This document shows positions 1 through 7,006 of a stretch of 14,684 bases of DNA, in pieces. The number at the start of each line of letters is the position of its first letter. Within the stretch, counting starts at the first letter, position 1. Both the position numbers and the translations under genes were made by a program. Source of the DNA: Desulfonatronaceae bacterium UBA663 (lineage in GTDB: Bacteria > Desulfobacterota > Desulfovibrionia > Desulfovibrionales > Desulfonatronaceae); assembly GCA_002299865.1 (NCBI GenBank), contig DBNV01000076.1, positions 1-14,684 on the forward strand, read 5' to 3'. The notes below the pieces were generated by a model. The model did not search any database and was not told where the DNA came from. It worked only from the letters and a program-made list of their open reading frames with translations.

Positions 1-2
1 AT

Positions 3-101
3 GACGACTTACCGCCGCTATCGCCGCTATCGGCGCTATCGCCGCCATCGCCGCTATCGCCGCTATCGCTAAAAGATCAACGCTTTGAAGGAGTTTTCTG
101 A
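3..101 (+). CDS. 3' end of an unidentified upstream gene (partial, uncertain)
   Basis: A reading frame is open from base 3 to a TGA at 99-101, two bases before the lysC start. It encodes a Pro-Leu-Ser-rich tail (repeating PLS triplets) ending in KDQRFEGVF. The very short gap to lysC is what an operon neighbour would give, so this may be the C-terminus of the preceding gene. In related bacteria I recall tsaE near lysC, but nothing in this tail identifies TsaE. A competing reading is a 23-codon Tyr-Arg-Arg repeat peptide starting with the ATG at base 1 and stopping at 70-72. The repeat is open in both frames, so the window cannot decide between them. Confidence 0.35.
   Translation, partial: DDLPPLSPLSALSPPSPLSPLSLKDQRFEGVF
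13..66 (+). repeat. 9-bp tandem repeat, six copies
   Basis: Six head-to-tail copies of CGCCGCTAT. Copy 3 has C to G at base 33 and copy 4 has T to C at base 46; a partial seventh copy follows. The unit is a multiple of three, so gain or loss of copies would keep any overlapping reading frame and only lengthen or shorten its product. It lies about 20 bases upstream of the lysC ribosome-binding site (GAAGGAG, 87-93). Confidence 0.9.
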
Positions 102-103
102 TC

Positions 104-1348
104 ATGCGCATCATCGTGCAAAAATTCGGCGGCACCTCAGTGGCCAACCTGGAGTGCATGCTCAAGGTTCTAGAAAAAAATCGGGAGATTTTAGACAAGG
201 GGGTCAAGCTGGTGGTGGTCCTCTCGGCCATGGCCGGGGAAACCAACCGTCTGCTGGCCATGGCCAAGCAGTGGAGCAAAAACCCTGATCCCTGGGAGTT
301 GGACGCTTTGGTGGCCACGGGCGAGCAGGTTTCCGTAGCCCTGTACGCCATGCTTCTCAAGGAGCGAGGTATTCGGACCAGGTCCGTTTTGGCCCATCAG
401 GTCGAAATCCTCACGGACTGCACCGCCGGTCGCGCCAGGATCTTGGGCATCAATGCGGAGCGGATCATGGAACTGCTCAAGGACCATGACATCCTTGTGG
501 TGGCCGGATTTCAGGGCTGCGACATCCGCCAACGCATCACCACCCTGGGGCGGGGAGGCTCGGACACCTCGGCCGTGGCCCTGGCCGCCGCGTTGAAGGC
601 TGAAATATGCGAAATATTCACCGACGTGGACGGTGTCTACACGACCGACCCCAATATTTGCCCCCGGGCCAGAAAAATCAATCGCATCACCTATGACGAG
701 ATGCTGGAAATGGCCAGCATGGGGGCCAAGGTTCTGCAGATCCGCTCAGTGGAGTTCGCCAAAAAATATCAGGTCCCGGTGCATGTCCGCTCGACATTTT
801 CCAACGAACCGGGAACCATTGTCACCAAGGAGGAAGAAGGCATGGAAGAGGCACTGGTTTCAAGCATCGCCTACGACAAGGATCAAGCCCGGGTTACCCT
901 GATGGATGTCAACGACGAACCCGGCGTGGCCGCGAACATCTTCGGCCCCATATCAGATGCGAACATAGTGGTGGACATGATCGTCCAGAATCCAAGCCGG
1001 GAAGGCCGCACGGATATGACCTTCACCGTGCCTCGGGGCGACCTGGAACCGACCATTGCCATCATCAACCGGATCAAGAAGGACATCGGCGCCAAGGCCA
1101 TGGTCCACGACGCCCAGGTGAGCAAGGTTTCCATTATCGGCGTGGGCATGCGCAACCATTCCGGCGTGGCGGCCATGGCCTTTACAGCCCTGAAAAATGA
1201 AGGCATCAATATCTTGATGATCAGCACCTCGGAGATCAAAATTTCCATCCTCCTGGACGAAAAGTATACGGAACTGGCCGTGCGCACCCTGCACGAAGCC
1301 TTTGGGCTGGATAGGCCGGAATCTTCTATCTTCTGTGAGGGAGCATGA
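104..1348 (+). CDS. lysC: aspartate kinase
   Basis: Phosphorylates L-aspartate to 4-phosphoaspartate with ATP in the cytoplasm, the first step to lysine (and diaminopimelate), methionine, threonine and threonine-derived isoleucine. The 414-residue protein has the family length. The N-terminal kinase domain begins with KFGGTSV (residues 7-13) and includes TLGRGGSDTSAVALA (147-161) and FTDVDGVYTTDP (172-183). Two C-terminal ACT-type domains follow (about 252-330 and 340-405), with DVNDEPGVAANIF and GVGMRNHSGVAAMAF as their ligand-loop segments. Two ACT domains imply allosteric inhibition, usually by lysine and/or threonine in this family; the effector cannot be read from sequence. The ATG at 104 is preceded by GAAGGAG (87-93). 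The stop overlaps the cimA start as ATGA, indicating translational coupling. Confidence 0.97.
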   Translation: MRIIVQKFGGTSVANLECMLKVLEKNREILDKGVKLVVVLSAMAGETNRLLAMAKQWSKNPDPWELDALVATGEQVSVALYAMLLKERGIRTRSVLAHQVEILTDCTAGRARILGINAERIMELLKDHDILVVAGFQGCDIRQRITTLGRGGSDTSAVALAAALKAEICEIFTDVDGVYTTDPNICPRARKINRITYDEMLEMASMGAKVLQIRSVEFAKKYQVPVHVRSTFSNEPGTIVTKEEEGMEEALVSSIAYDKDQARVTLMDVNDEPGVAANIFGPISDANIVVDMIVQNPSREGRTDMTFTVPRGDLEPTIAIINRIKKDIGAKAMVHDAQVSKVSIIGVGMRNHSGVAAMAFTALKNEGINILMISTSEIKISILLDEKYTELAVRTLHEAFGLDRPESSIFCEGA

Positions 1349-2958
1349 GCTTCGTCAGCATCTACGATACCACCCTGCGCGACGGCACCCAGGCCGAGGA
1401 CCTGCACCTGTCCACCGAGGACAAAATCCGCATCGCCTGCAAGCTGGATGAACTGGGGGTTTCCTACATCGAGGGAGGCTGGCCTGTTTCAAACCCCACA
1501 GACCAACGGTTCTTCAAGGAAATTCAGAACTACGAGCTAAAACACGCCAAGGTGGCCTGCTTCGGCAGCACCCACAATCCCAAATTGACCCCGGACAAGG
1601 ACCCTAACCTGAAATCCGTGCTCCAGTCCGGAGCGAGCGTGGCCACCCTTTTCGGCAAGACCTGGGACATCCACGTGGCCGAAGCTCTGCGCACCACTCT
1701 GGAACACAACCTGGAGATCATCGCCGGCTCCCTGGCCTATCTGCGCTCCCAGATGGGCGAACTGTTCTTCGATGCCGAACACTTTTTCGACGGCTTCAAG
1801 GCCAAGCCGGACTATGCCCTGCAGTGCCTGCGCAAGGCATGGGAGGCCGGGGCGGACATGTTGGTGCTTTGCGACACCAACGGCGGCAGCCTGCCGCATG
1901 AAGTAGCCAAGATCGTCGCTGCGGTGCGCGAAGCCCTGCCGGGTGCCAATCTCGGCATCCATACGCACAATGATTCCGAAACCGCAGTGGCCAACTCTCT
2001 TGCCGCCGTGCGCGGCGGCGCGGTACAGGTCCAAGGCACCATCAACGGCTACGGGGAACGCTGCGGCAACGCCAACCTCTGCTCCGTGATCCCCAATCTT
2101 GAATTGAAAATGGGCCGGACTTGTCTGCCCCAAGGCCACCTCTCGCTTTTGACGGCAACGGCTCACTACGTTTCCGAAATCGCCAACCTGAAGCCTTTTT
2201 TGCGCCAGCCCTTCGTGGGCAACTCGGCCTTTGCCCACAAGGGCGGCATTCATGTCAGCGCCGTGATCCGCAACCCCCGGACCTACGAACACATTGCACC
2301 GGAACTGGTGGGCAACAAACAACGCATTCTGCTCTCGGACCTGTCCGGCCGGAGCAATATTTTATTCAAAGCCAAGCAGTTCGGCTTTCATCTGGAAAAA
2401 GACGATCCTTTCGTTCTCGAACTGCTTGCCGAAATCAAAAAGCGAGAAAGTCAGGGGTATGAATACGCCGCGGCCGAGGCCTCCTTCGAACTGCTTCTGA
2501 ACCGTACCCTGGGCCGAATGCGCCGCTATTTCTCACTAATCAGCTTTCGGGTCATCGACGCCCGCCATGAAGACCAGGCTCAGCCCTGGGTCGAAGCCAC
2601 GGTGATGCTCAAGGTGGGCGGCGTGGTGGAACACACCGCCGCGGCGGGCCACGGCCCGGTCAACGCTCTGGACAACGCCCTGCGCAAGGCATTGGAGTGC
2701 TTCTACCCCAATCTCAAGGAAATGCGGCTCATGGACTACAAGGTCCGGGTGCTCAGCGCGGCTCAGAACGGCAAATCCGGTACGGCTTCCAACGTCCGGG
2801 TGCTCATTGAGTCCGGCGACGCACTTTCCAGATGGGTCACCGTGGGCGTGTCCCACAACATTATTGAAGCCAGTTGGCAGGCACTGGAAGACTCCATGAA
2901 CTACAAATTGTTCAAGGACGACCAGAAGAAGCTGGAGAAAATCACCCCTGAGAAATGA
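1345..2958 (+). CDS. cimA: (R)-citramalate synthase
   Basis: Condenses acetyl-CoA with pyruvate to citramalate, the entry to the threonine-independent route to 2-oxobutyrate and isoleucine. The 537-residue protein fits the long CimA/LeuA2-type subfamily. The TIM-barrel domain carries YDTTLRDG (7-14), with R12 and D13 as catalytic and metal residues by family knowledge. It also has the metal-binding HTHND (206-210), NGYGERCGNANL (234-245) and GNSAFAHKGGIH (292-303). The linker contains SDLSGRSN (331-338). The C-terminal part (about 395-525) looks like the LeuA-type dimerisation and allosteric domain, so isoleucine feedback is likely but not proven. HMG-lyase-like family members such as 2-isopropylmalate and homocitrate synthase are alternatives; the WPVSNPTD segment (46-53) and the length favour citramalate synthase. 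ATG overlaps the lysC stop by 4 bases. Confidence 0.93.
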   Translation: MSFVSIYDTTLRDGTQAEDLHLSTEDKIRIACKLDELGVSYIEGGWPVSNPTDQRFFKEIQNYELKHAKVACFGSTHNPKLTPDKDPNLKSVLQSGASVATLFGKTWDIHVAEALRTTLEHNLEIIAGSLAYLRSQMGELFFDAEHFFDGFKAKPDYALQCLRKAWEAGADMLVLCDTNGGSLPHEVAKIVAAVREALPGANLGIHTHNDSETAVANSLAAVRGGAVQVQGTINGYGERCGNANLCSVIPNLELKMGRTCLPQGHLSLLTATAHYVSEIANLKPFLRQPFVGNSAFAHKGGIHVSAVIRNPRTYEHIAPELVGNKQRILLSDLSGRSNILFKAKQFGFHLEKDDPFVLELLAEIKKRESQGYEYAAAEASFELLLNRTLGRMRRYFSLISFRVIDARHEDQAQPWVEATVMLKVGGVVEHTAAAGHGPVNALDNALRKALECFYPNLKEMRLMDYKVRVLSAAQNGKSGTASNVRVLIESGDALSRWVTVGVSHNIIEASWQALEDSMNYKLFKDDQKKLEKITPEK

Positions 2959-2981
2959 GTTTCATGGTGATCCTCATGGCA

Positions 2982-3001
2982 TCTCCTGTGGTTTTAGGAG
3001 A
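2982..3001 (+). promoter_or_regulatory. small hairpin covering the pcm ribosome-binding site
   Basis: TCTCCT (2982-2987) is the exact reverse complement of AGGAGA (2996-3001), with an 8-base loop. The 3' arm contains the Shine-Dalgarno sequence AGGAG (2996-3000) that serves the TTG start of pcm at 3010. If formed in RNA the stem would hide the ribosome-binding site. A 6-bp stem may arise by chance, because any pyrimidine run near a Shine-Dalgarno can pair with it. Confidence 0.35.
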
Positions 3002-3009
3002 CAAGGGAA

Positions 3010-3654
3010 TTGGGCATCGACCCTAAACGCAGCCGGGAACGCATGGTCCGGGAGCAAATCGAGGCACGGGGCATCTCGGACCCGATGGTCCTCGCGGCCA
3101 TGCGCAAAGTTCCTCGCCACCTCTTCGTGGAAGAGGCGCTTCGGGCTCAAGCTTATGAAGACCACCCACTGCCCATCGGCCATGGGCAAACCATCTCCCA
3201 GCCCTATATCGTCGCCTTGATGAGCAGCCTGCTGGAAATTCGTCCGGGAATGCGCGTCCTGGAGATCGGGACGGGATCCGGATACCAGGCCGCGATCCTT
3301 GCCGAAATGGGAGCTGAGGTGTATTCGGTAGAGTGTTTGCAGCCTTTGTATGCTGCGGCTTTCTCGCGGTTGACGAAAATGCGTTGCTTCAAGGTGCATT
3401 TGAAGCTCGACGACGGGACCCTCGGCTGGCCCGAAGAGGCGCCATTCCAGAGGATCATGGTCACTGCCGGAGGGCCGGACCTTCCCAGACCTTTATTGGA
3501 ACAGCTTGATGATCCTGGGATACTGCTCATTCCCATGGGAGTCAAAAAACGCCACCAGGAACTCATCCGCCTCGTGAAACAAGACGGCGGAATCAAGAAA
3601 AGCAACCTCGGGCCGGTCATGTTCGTGGACTTGGTCGGGACCCACGGCTGGTAA
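3010..3654 (+). CDS. pcm: protein-L-isoaspartate(D-aspartate) O-methyltransferase
   Basis: Methylates the abnormal carboxyl group of L-isoaspartyl residues in aged proteins using S-adenosylmethionine, starting their repair. The 214-residue protein has the bacterial PCMT length. It has the family signature TISQPYIVALM (61-71), the SAM-binding motif I VLEIGTGSGYQAA (83-95), VYSVE (104-108) and DDGTLGW (134-140). The usual GDG reads DDG, the usual PFDRI reads PFQRI (145-149), and the QLKPGG-like loop reads QLDDPG, so it is slightly divergent, but the fold and cofactor site look intact. TTG at 3010 is chosen because AGGAG lies 9 bases upstream; the next in-frame start, ATG at 3043, would remove the N-terminal helix. 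It is followed 35 bases later by mrp. Confidence 0.93.
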   Translation: MGIDPKRSRERMVREQIEARGISDPMVLAAMRKVPRHLFVEEALRAQAYEDHPLPIGHGQTISQPYIVALMSSLLEIRPGMRVLEIGTGSGYQAAILAEMGAEVYSVECLQPLYAAAFSRLTKMRCFKVHLKLDDGTLGWPEEAPFQRIMVTAGGPDLPRPLLEQLDDPGILLIPMGVKKRHQELIRLVKQDGGIKKSNLGPVMFVDLVGTHGW

Positions 3655-3689
3655 CCCTTCTTCCATCACTTCCAGGAGTTCTGTGAAAA

Positions 3690-4637
3690 ATGGCCCCAGA
3701 AACGGACGCCGCCAAAACCCAACGCGGCACCTGCTCCTCGCGCAAGGCCGACGGCAAGACGACGGTCGCTGCTGTGCAGGACCAACTGATCCGGTCCACC
3801 CTGCAAAACATCCGCTTTAAACTGTTCGTCATGAGCGGAAAGGGCGGAGTCGGCAAAAGCTCCATCGCCGTCAACCTAGCGGCGGCACTTGCCTTGAAGG
3901 GTTTTCGCGTCGGCCTGTTGGACGTGGACATTCATGGTCCCAGCATCCCTCATTTTCTGGGCCTTTCCGGCGGCCTGGAAAGCTCCCGTGGCACTCTGCT
4001 CACTCCCCAAAAATATGGAGACCGCCTGTTTGTCGTATCCATAGGGTTCCTGCTCAAGGATCCGGACCAAGCCGTTTTGTGGCGCGGTCCGATGAAGACA
4101 TCGGCTATCCGGCAGTTCATCGCGGATGTGGACTGGGGCCACCTGGACTATCTGGTGGTGGACTCCCCCCCGGGTACCGGGGATGAGCCCATGACCGTCC
4201 TCAAGACCATTCCCGAAGCCTTAAGCATCGTGGTCACCACGCCCCAGGAGATCTCCCTGGCCGACGTGCGCAAAGCCATCAATTTCCTGCAGTATGCTCA
4301 CGCCAACATCCTGGGCTTGGTGGAAAACATGAGCGGACTGATTTGTCCCCACTGCTCCAACCGCATCGAACTCTTCAAAACCGGCGGCGGCAAGGCGCTT
4401 GCGGAAAAATACGGCTTGGAATTTTTGGGTGCCGTGCCCTTGGACCCGGCGGCCGTCGTGGCCGGCGATCTAGGCAAGCCGGTGGTCATGCTCGAAGAGG
4501 AGACTCCGGCCAAGCAGGCTCTGCTACAGTTGGCGGAATCCGTAATCAAGGCCATCGAAAACAGCCTGGAGGCAATTTCTGTTTCCCAGGTCGCCCCAGA
4601 GGAATCCGCCGGACAGCCCGCCGGACAGCCCGGATGA
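3690..4637 (+). CDS. mrp: Mrp/NBP35-family Fe-S cluster carrier ATPase
   Basis: A cytoplasmic P-loop ATPase of the Mrp/ApbC/NBP35 family, which binds and transfers Fe-S clusters to target proteins. The 315-residue protein has the deviant Walker A GKGGVGKSS (50-58), LLDVDIHGPSIPHFLGL (76-92), the Walker B-like VVDSPPGTGDEP (156-167) and the C-terminal CPHC (219-222), whose cysteines bind the cluster at the dimer interface. The N-terminal 35 residues have a single cysteine (C15), so they lack the multi-cysteine ferredoxin-like site of eukaryotic NBP35; the MIP18-like domain of longer Mrp proteins is also absent. The C-terminus ends in a duplicated GQPAGQPG from a short direct DNA repeat. The ATG at 3690 follows AGGAG at 3674-3678. 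Confidence 0.93.
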   Translation: MAPETDAAKTQRGTCSSRKADGKTTVAAVQDQLIRSTLQNIRFKLFVMSGKGGVGKSSIAVNLAAALALKGFRVGLLDVDIHGPSIPHFLGLSGGLESSRGTLLTPQKYGDRLFVVSIGFLLKDPDQAVLWRGPMKTSAIRQFIADVDWGHLDYLVVDSPPGTGDEPMTVLKTIPEALSIVVTTPQEISLADVRKAINFLQYAHANILGLVENMSGLICPHCSNRIELFKTGGGKALAEKYGLEFLGAVPLDPAAVVAGDLGKPVVMLEEETPAKQALLQLAESVIKAIENSLEAISVSQVAPEESAGQPAGQPG

Positions 4638-4679
4638 CGCTTTCACGGGCAACGCTCTCTTGGAAAAAGGACCCAAGAA

Positions 4680-5309
4680 ATGCCTCTTGATGCAACCATT
4701 CGAAAAACTCCCGCTTCCTCTCCCGACAAGATCAGCGTTCTCATCATCTTATCCTGCCTGCTCTGGCTGCAGGCCGGATTATGGGCCGATCTTTGCCGCG
4801 CCGAGACCATTTATTTTTACAAGGATGAACACGGCGTGTTCCGTTTCACGGATACTCCCCGGTCTCAACTTTACCGCCCCTTTCTTTCCTTGCGCGACAA
4901 GACCGGCAAGGCCGATAAAATTGCCATCGCACGCTATGTCCAACAGTACGGCAAATTGCACGGCGTCGATCCGCACCTGGTTATGGCGGTGATCGAAGTG
5001 GAGTCCGCCTTCAACCCCACAGCGGTTTCCAGGGCCGGCGCCCAAGGCTTGATGCAAATCATGCCCCAGACCCAACAGGATCTCGGACTGACTGCCCCGT
5101 TTGACGCCAGGGACAACATCGAGGCGGGGATCCGCTATCTGAGAATGCTCATGAATCGCTTCCCCGACCTTTCTCTGGCCTTGGCCGCGTACAATGCCGG
5201 CCTCGGTACGGTGGAAAGATACAAAGGCATCCCCCCCTTCCCGGAAACGAAGGACTATGTCCGCCGCGTCATGGCCAACTATGACCGCCGCAGGTCCGCG
5301 CCAAACTGA
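4680..5309 (+). CDS. exported lytic transglycosylase (Slt-type) with DUF4124-like N-terminus
   Basis: Probably cleaves peptidoglycan between MurNAc and GlcNAc, leaving 1,6-anhydroMurNAc ends, outside the cytoplasmic membrane. Residues 18-41 form a hydrophobic signal segment ending in a possible cleavage site near CRA-ET (39-43). A short segment YFYKDEHGVFRFTDTP (45-60) resembles DUF4124. The catalytic domain (about 85-205) has IEVESAFNPTAVS (105-117), with E108 as the expected catalytic acid, then GLMQIMP (123-129) and AYNAG (170-174), all typical of the Slt/MltC-like SLT domain. At 209 residues it is a compact single-domain enzyme. AAGGA at 4665-4669 precedes the ATG. It sits between mrp and pgsA, 6 bases ahead of pgsA. 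The cellular role (remodelling, or assembly of a pilus or secretion machine) is not determinable. Confidence 0.9.
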   Translation: MPLDATIRKTPASSPDKISVLIILSCLLWLQAGLWADLCRAETIYFYKDEHGVFRFTDTPRSQLYRPFLSLRDKTGKADKIAIARYVQQYGKLHGVDPHLVMAVIEVESAFNPTAVSRAGAQGLMQIMPQTQQDLGLTAPFDARDNIEAGIRYLRMLMNRFPDLSLALAAYNAGLGTVERYKGIPPFPETKDYVRRVMANYDRRRSAPN

Positions 5310-5315
5310 CACGCC

Positions 5316-5870
5316 ATGTTCAACCCAGCCAACAAGATCACACTGTTCCGGATTCTCGCCGTTCCCGTGCTGGTCGTTCTGCTCCATTTTCCAAGCAAAA
5401 TCGTCAACGCCGTGACCATGATCGGCTTCATCCTCGTGGCCCTGACCGACTTGGCCGACGGGTTCATCGCCCGACGCTGGAACCTGGTTTCCAACCTCGG
5501 CAAGTTTCTGGACCCCCTGGCGGACAAGCTGCTTATTTCTTCGGTATTGATCATGCTCGTGGCTCAAGGCTGGGTCCAGGCCTGGATCGCTATCGCCATC
5601 ATCGGCCGTGAAATCACTGTCACCGGCCTGCGGGCCATTGCCGCAGACCAAGGACACGTGCTGGCCGCAGACAACTTTGGGAAATTTAAGGCCATCCTTC
5701 AGGTGGTGGCCCTGTGCCCCCTGATTCTGCACTATCCCTGGTGGGGACTTGATCCGAAACCCATCGGCCAGCTTTTGCTCTACGTCGCCCTTGCACTCAC
5801 TGTTTTCTCCGGCGCGAAATATATTGTGCATTTTTTTCGCCAGGTGGGTCAGTCAGGCAAACCGGTTTGA
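5316..5870 (+). CDS. pgsA: CDP-diacylglycerol--glycerol-3-phosphate 3-phosphatidyltransferase
   Basis: Makes phosphatidylglycerophosphate from CDP-diacylglycerol and sn-glycerol 3-phosphate, the committed step to phosphatidylglycerol and cardiolipin, in the inner membrane. The 184-residue protein has the complete CDP-alcohol phosphatidyltransferase motif DG(x2)AR(x8)G(x3)D(x3)D: D48 G49, A52 R53, G62, D66, D70; D45 precedes it. There are several hydrophobic segments (about 12-24, 30-46, 73-84, 88-98, 126-139, 150-166). The N-terminus NPANKITLFRI is typical of PgsA. It starts 6 bases after the transglycosylase stop with only a weak ribosome-binding site, suggesting translational coupling. Other CDP-alcohol transferases share the motif; length and N-terminus favour PgsA. 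Confidence 0.93.
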   Translation: MFNPANKITLFRILAVPVLVVLLHFPSKIVNAVTMIGFILVALTDLADGFIARRWNLVSNLGKFLDPLADKLLISSVLIMLVAQGWVQAWIAIAIIGREITVTGLRAIAADQGHVLAADNFGKFKAILQVVALCPLILHYPWWGLDPKPIGQLLLYVALALTVFSGAKYIVHFFRQVGQSGKPV

Positions 5871-5871
5871 T

Positions 5872-5894
5872 CGTCGCCCCCTTTCGAAGCGACG
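5872..5894 (+). other. short inverted repeat between pgsA and pilT
   Basis: CGTCGC (5872-5877) and GCGACG (5889-5894) form a 6-bp perfect stem around an 11-base loop that includes TTCGAA. It starts one base after the pgsA stop and ends 10 bases before the pilT ribosome-binding site. No T run follows, so it is not an intrinsic terminator. It could be an RNA processing or stability element, or chance. Confidence 0.3.
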
Positions 5895-5916
5895 CAATCC
5901 ACATGGAGGACGGACA

Positions 5917-6999
5917 ATGGCTCAAATTGACGCATTTTTCCGCATGATGCACGACCTGGGGGCCTCGGATCTGCATCTTTCCTCTGGTTCCCAGCCCATC
6001 ATCCGCTTGTACGGAGACCTGCAGCGCGTCAAGTACAAGGTGCTGGAGCATGAGGAACTGAAAAAAATGCTCTATGAAATCACGCCGGAACAAAAGGCAA
6101 AGCAATTCGAGGAAGACGGGGATGTAGACTTTTCTTATGAAATTCCGGATCTGGCCCGCTACCGCGTCAATTTTTTCATGCAACGCCACGGTTGTGCCGC
6201 GGTATTTCGCGAAATCCCCCACAAAATCTTGTCCATTGACGAACTCAAGTTCCCTCCTTTGTTCAAAAATCTGGCCATGCTGCCCAAGGGACTCGTGCTC
6301 GTCACCGGCCCCACGGGCAGCGGCAAGTCCACGACCTTGGCGGCTATCGTGGACTACGCCAACAGGCAGCGCAAGGATCACATCGTGACCATTGAGGATC
6401 CCATCGAATTCGTTCATGAACCGGTCAGCTGCCTGATCAACCAGCGGGAAGTGAGCCGGGACACGAAAAGCTTTAAATCCGCCCTGCGCGGGGCCCTGCG
6501 CGAAGACCCGGACATCATCCTGGTCGGAGAAATGCGGGACCTGGAAACCATTGAACTGGCTATTGAAGCCGCCGAAACGGGCCATTTGGTCTTTTCTACC
6601 CTGCATACCATTTCCGCGGCCAAAACCGTCGACCGAATCATCGAGGTCTTCCCCGGGAACGTGCAAGGCCAAATCCGGTCAGGGCTCTCGGAATCTCTGC
6701 GCGCGGTGATCTCACAAAATCTGTTCAAGCGCGTGGACCGCCCCGGCCGCGTAGCGGCCCTGGAAATCCTGGTGGGTGTTCCGGCCGTGCGCAACCTGAT
6801 CCGGGAAAACAAGACCTTCCAGATCAATTCAGTTATTGAAACCGGGAAAAAATACGGCATGCAGTCCCTGGACGACGCCATCATGAAACTGCTCAGGGAG
6901 GGCGCCATTTCCCCCATGGACGCCTACAACAAATCAGTGGTCAAATCCAAGTTCCGGGAATTCCTGGCCGAACCGCCCCTGGACTTCACTGAGGTTTAA
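5917..6999 (+). CDS. pilT: type IV pilus retraction ATPase PilT
   Basis: A hexameric cytoplasmic ATPase that powers depolymerisation of type IV pili (twitching, surface attachment, DNA uptake). The 360-residue protein has an N-terminal PAS-like domain with ASDLHL (16-21). The motor domain has Walker A GPTGSGKSTT (131-140), the Asp box TIEDPIEFVH (158-167), the Walker B region IILVGEMRD (200-208) with catalytic E205, and the His box TGHLVFSTLHT (221-231). It also carries AVRNLIREN (290-298), the PilT-specific AIRNLIRE element linked to retraction. The start is the ATG at 5917, preceded by GGAGGA (5905-5910, 6 bases away). The same frame stays open upstream to 5749, but that part overlaps pgsA in another frame and is not PilT-like. 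The second ATPase gene begins 7 bases after its stop. Confidence 0.96.
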   Translation: MAQIDAFFRMMHDLGASDLHLSSGSQPIIRLYGDLQRVKYKVLEHEELKKMLYEITPEQKAKQFEEDGDVDFSYEIPDLARYRVNFFMQRHGCAAVFREIPHKILSIDELKFPPLFKNLAMLPKGLVLVTGPTGSGKSTTLAAIVDYANRQRKDHIVTIEDPIEFVHEPVSCLINQREVSRDTKSFKSALRGALREDPDIILVGEMRDLETIELAIEAAETGHLVFSTLHTISAAKTVDRIIEVFPGNVQGQIRSGLSESLRAVISQNLFKRVDRPGRVAALEILVGVPAVRNLIRENKTFQINSVIETGKKYGMQSLDDAIMKLLREGAISPMDAYNKSVVKSKFREFLAEPPLDFTEV

Positions 7000-7006
7000 T
7001 AATTTT

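Noticed and set aside
1..72. A 23-codon Tyr-Arg-Arg micropeptide gene
   Set aside because: It has no upstream sequence to show a start signal, is wholly composed of the tandem repeat, and an alternative frame runs through to two bases before lysC. Kept only as an alternative reading.
4779..5831. A 350-codon - strand open frame opposite the transglycosylase and pgsA
   Set aside because: It spans two confident + strand genes and the composition (Gly, His, Gln, Asp) is that of an antisense shadow; no family motif seen.
5749..5916. Longer pilT start
   Set aside because: The 56 extra codons overlap pgsA in another frame and do not resemble PilT; GGAGGA just before the ATG at 5917 settles the start.
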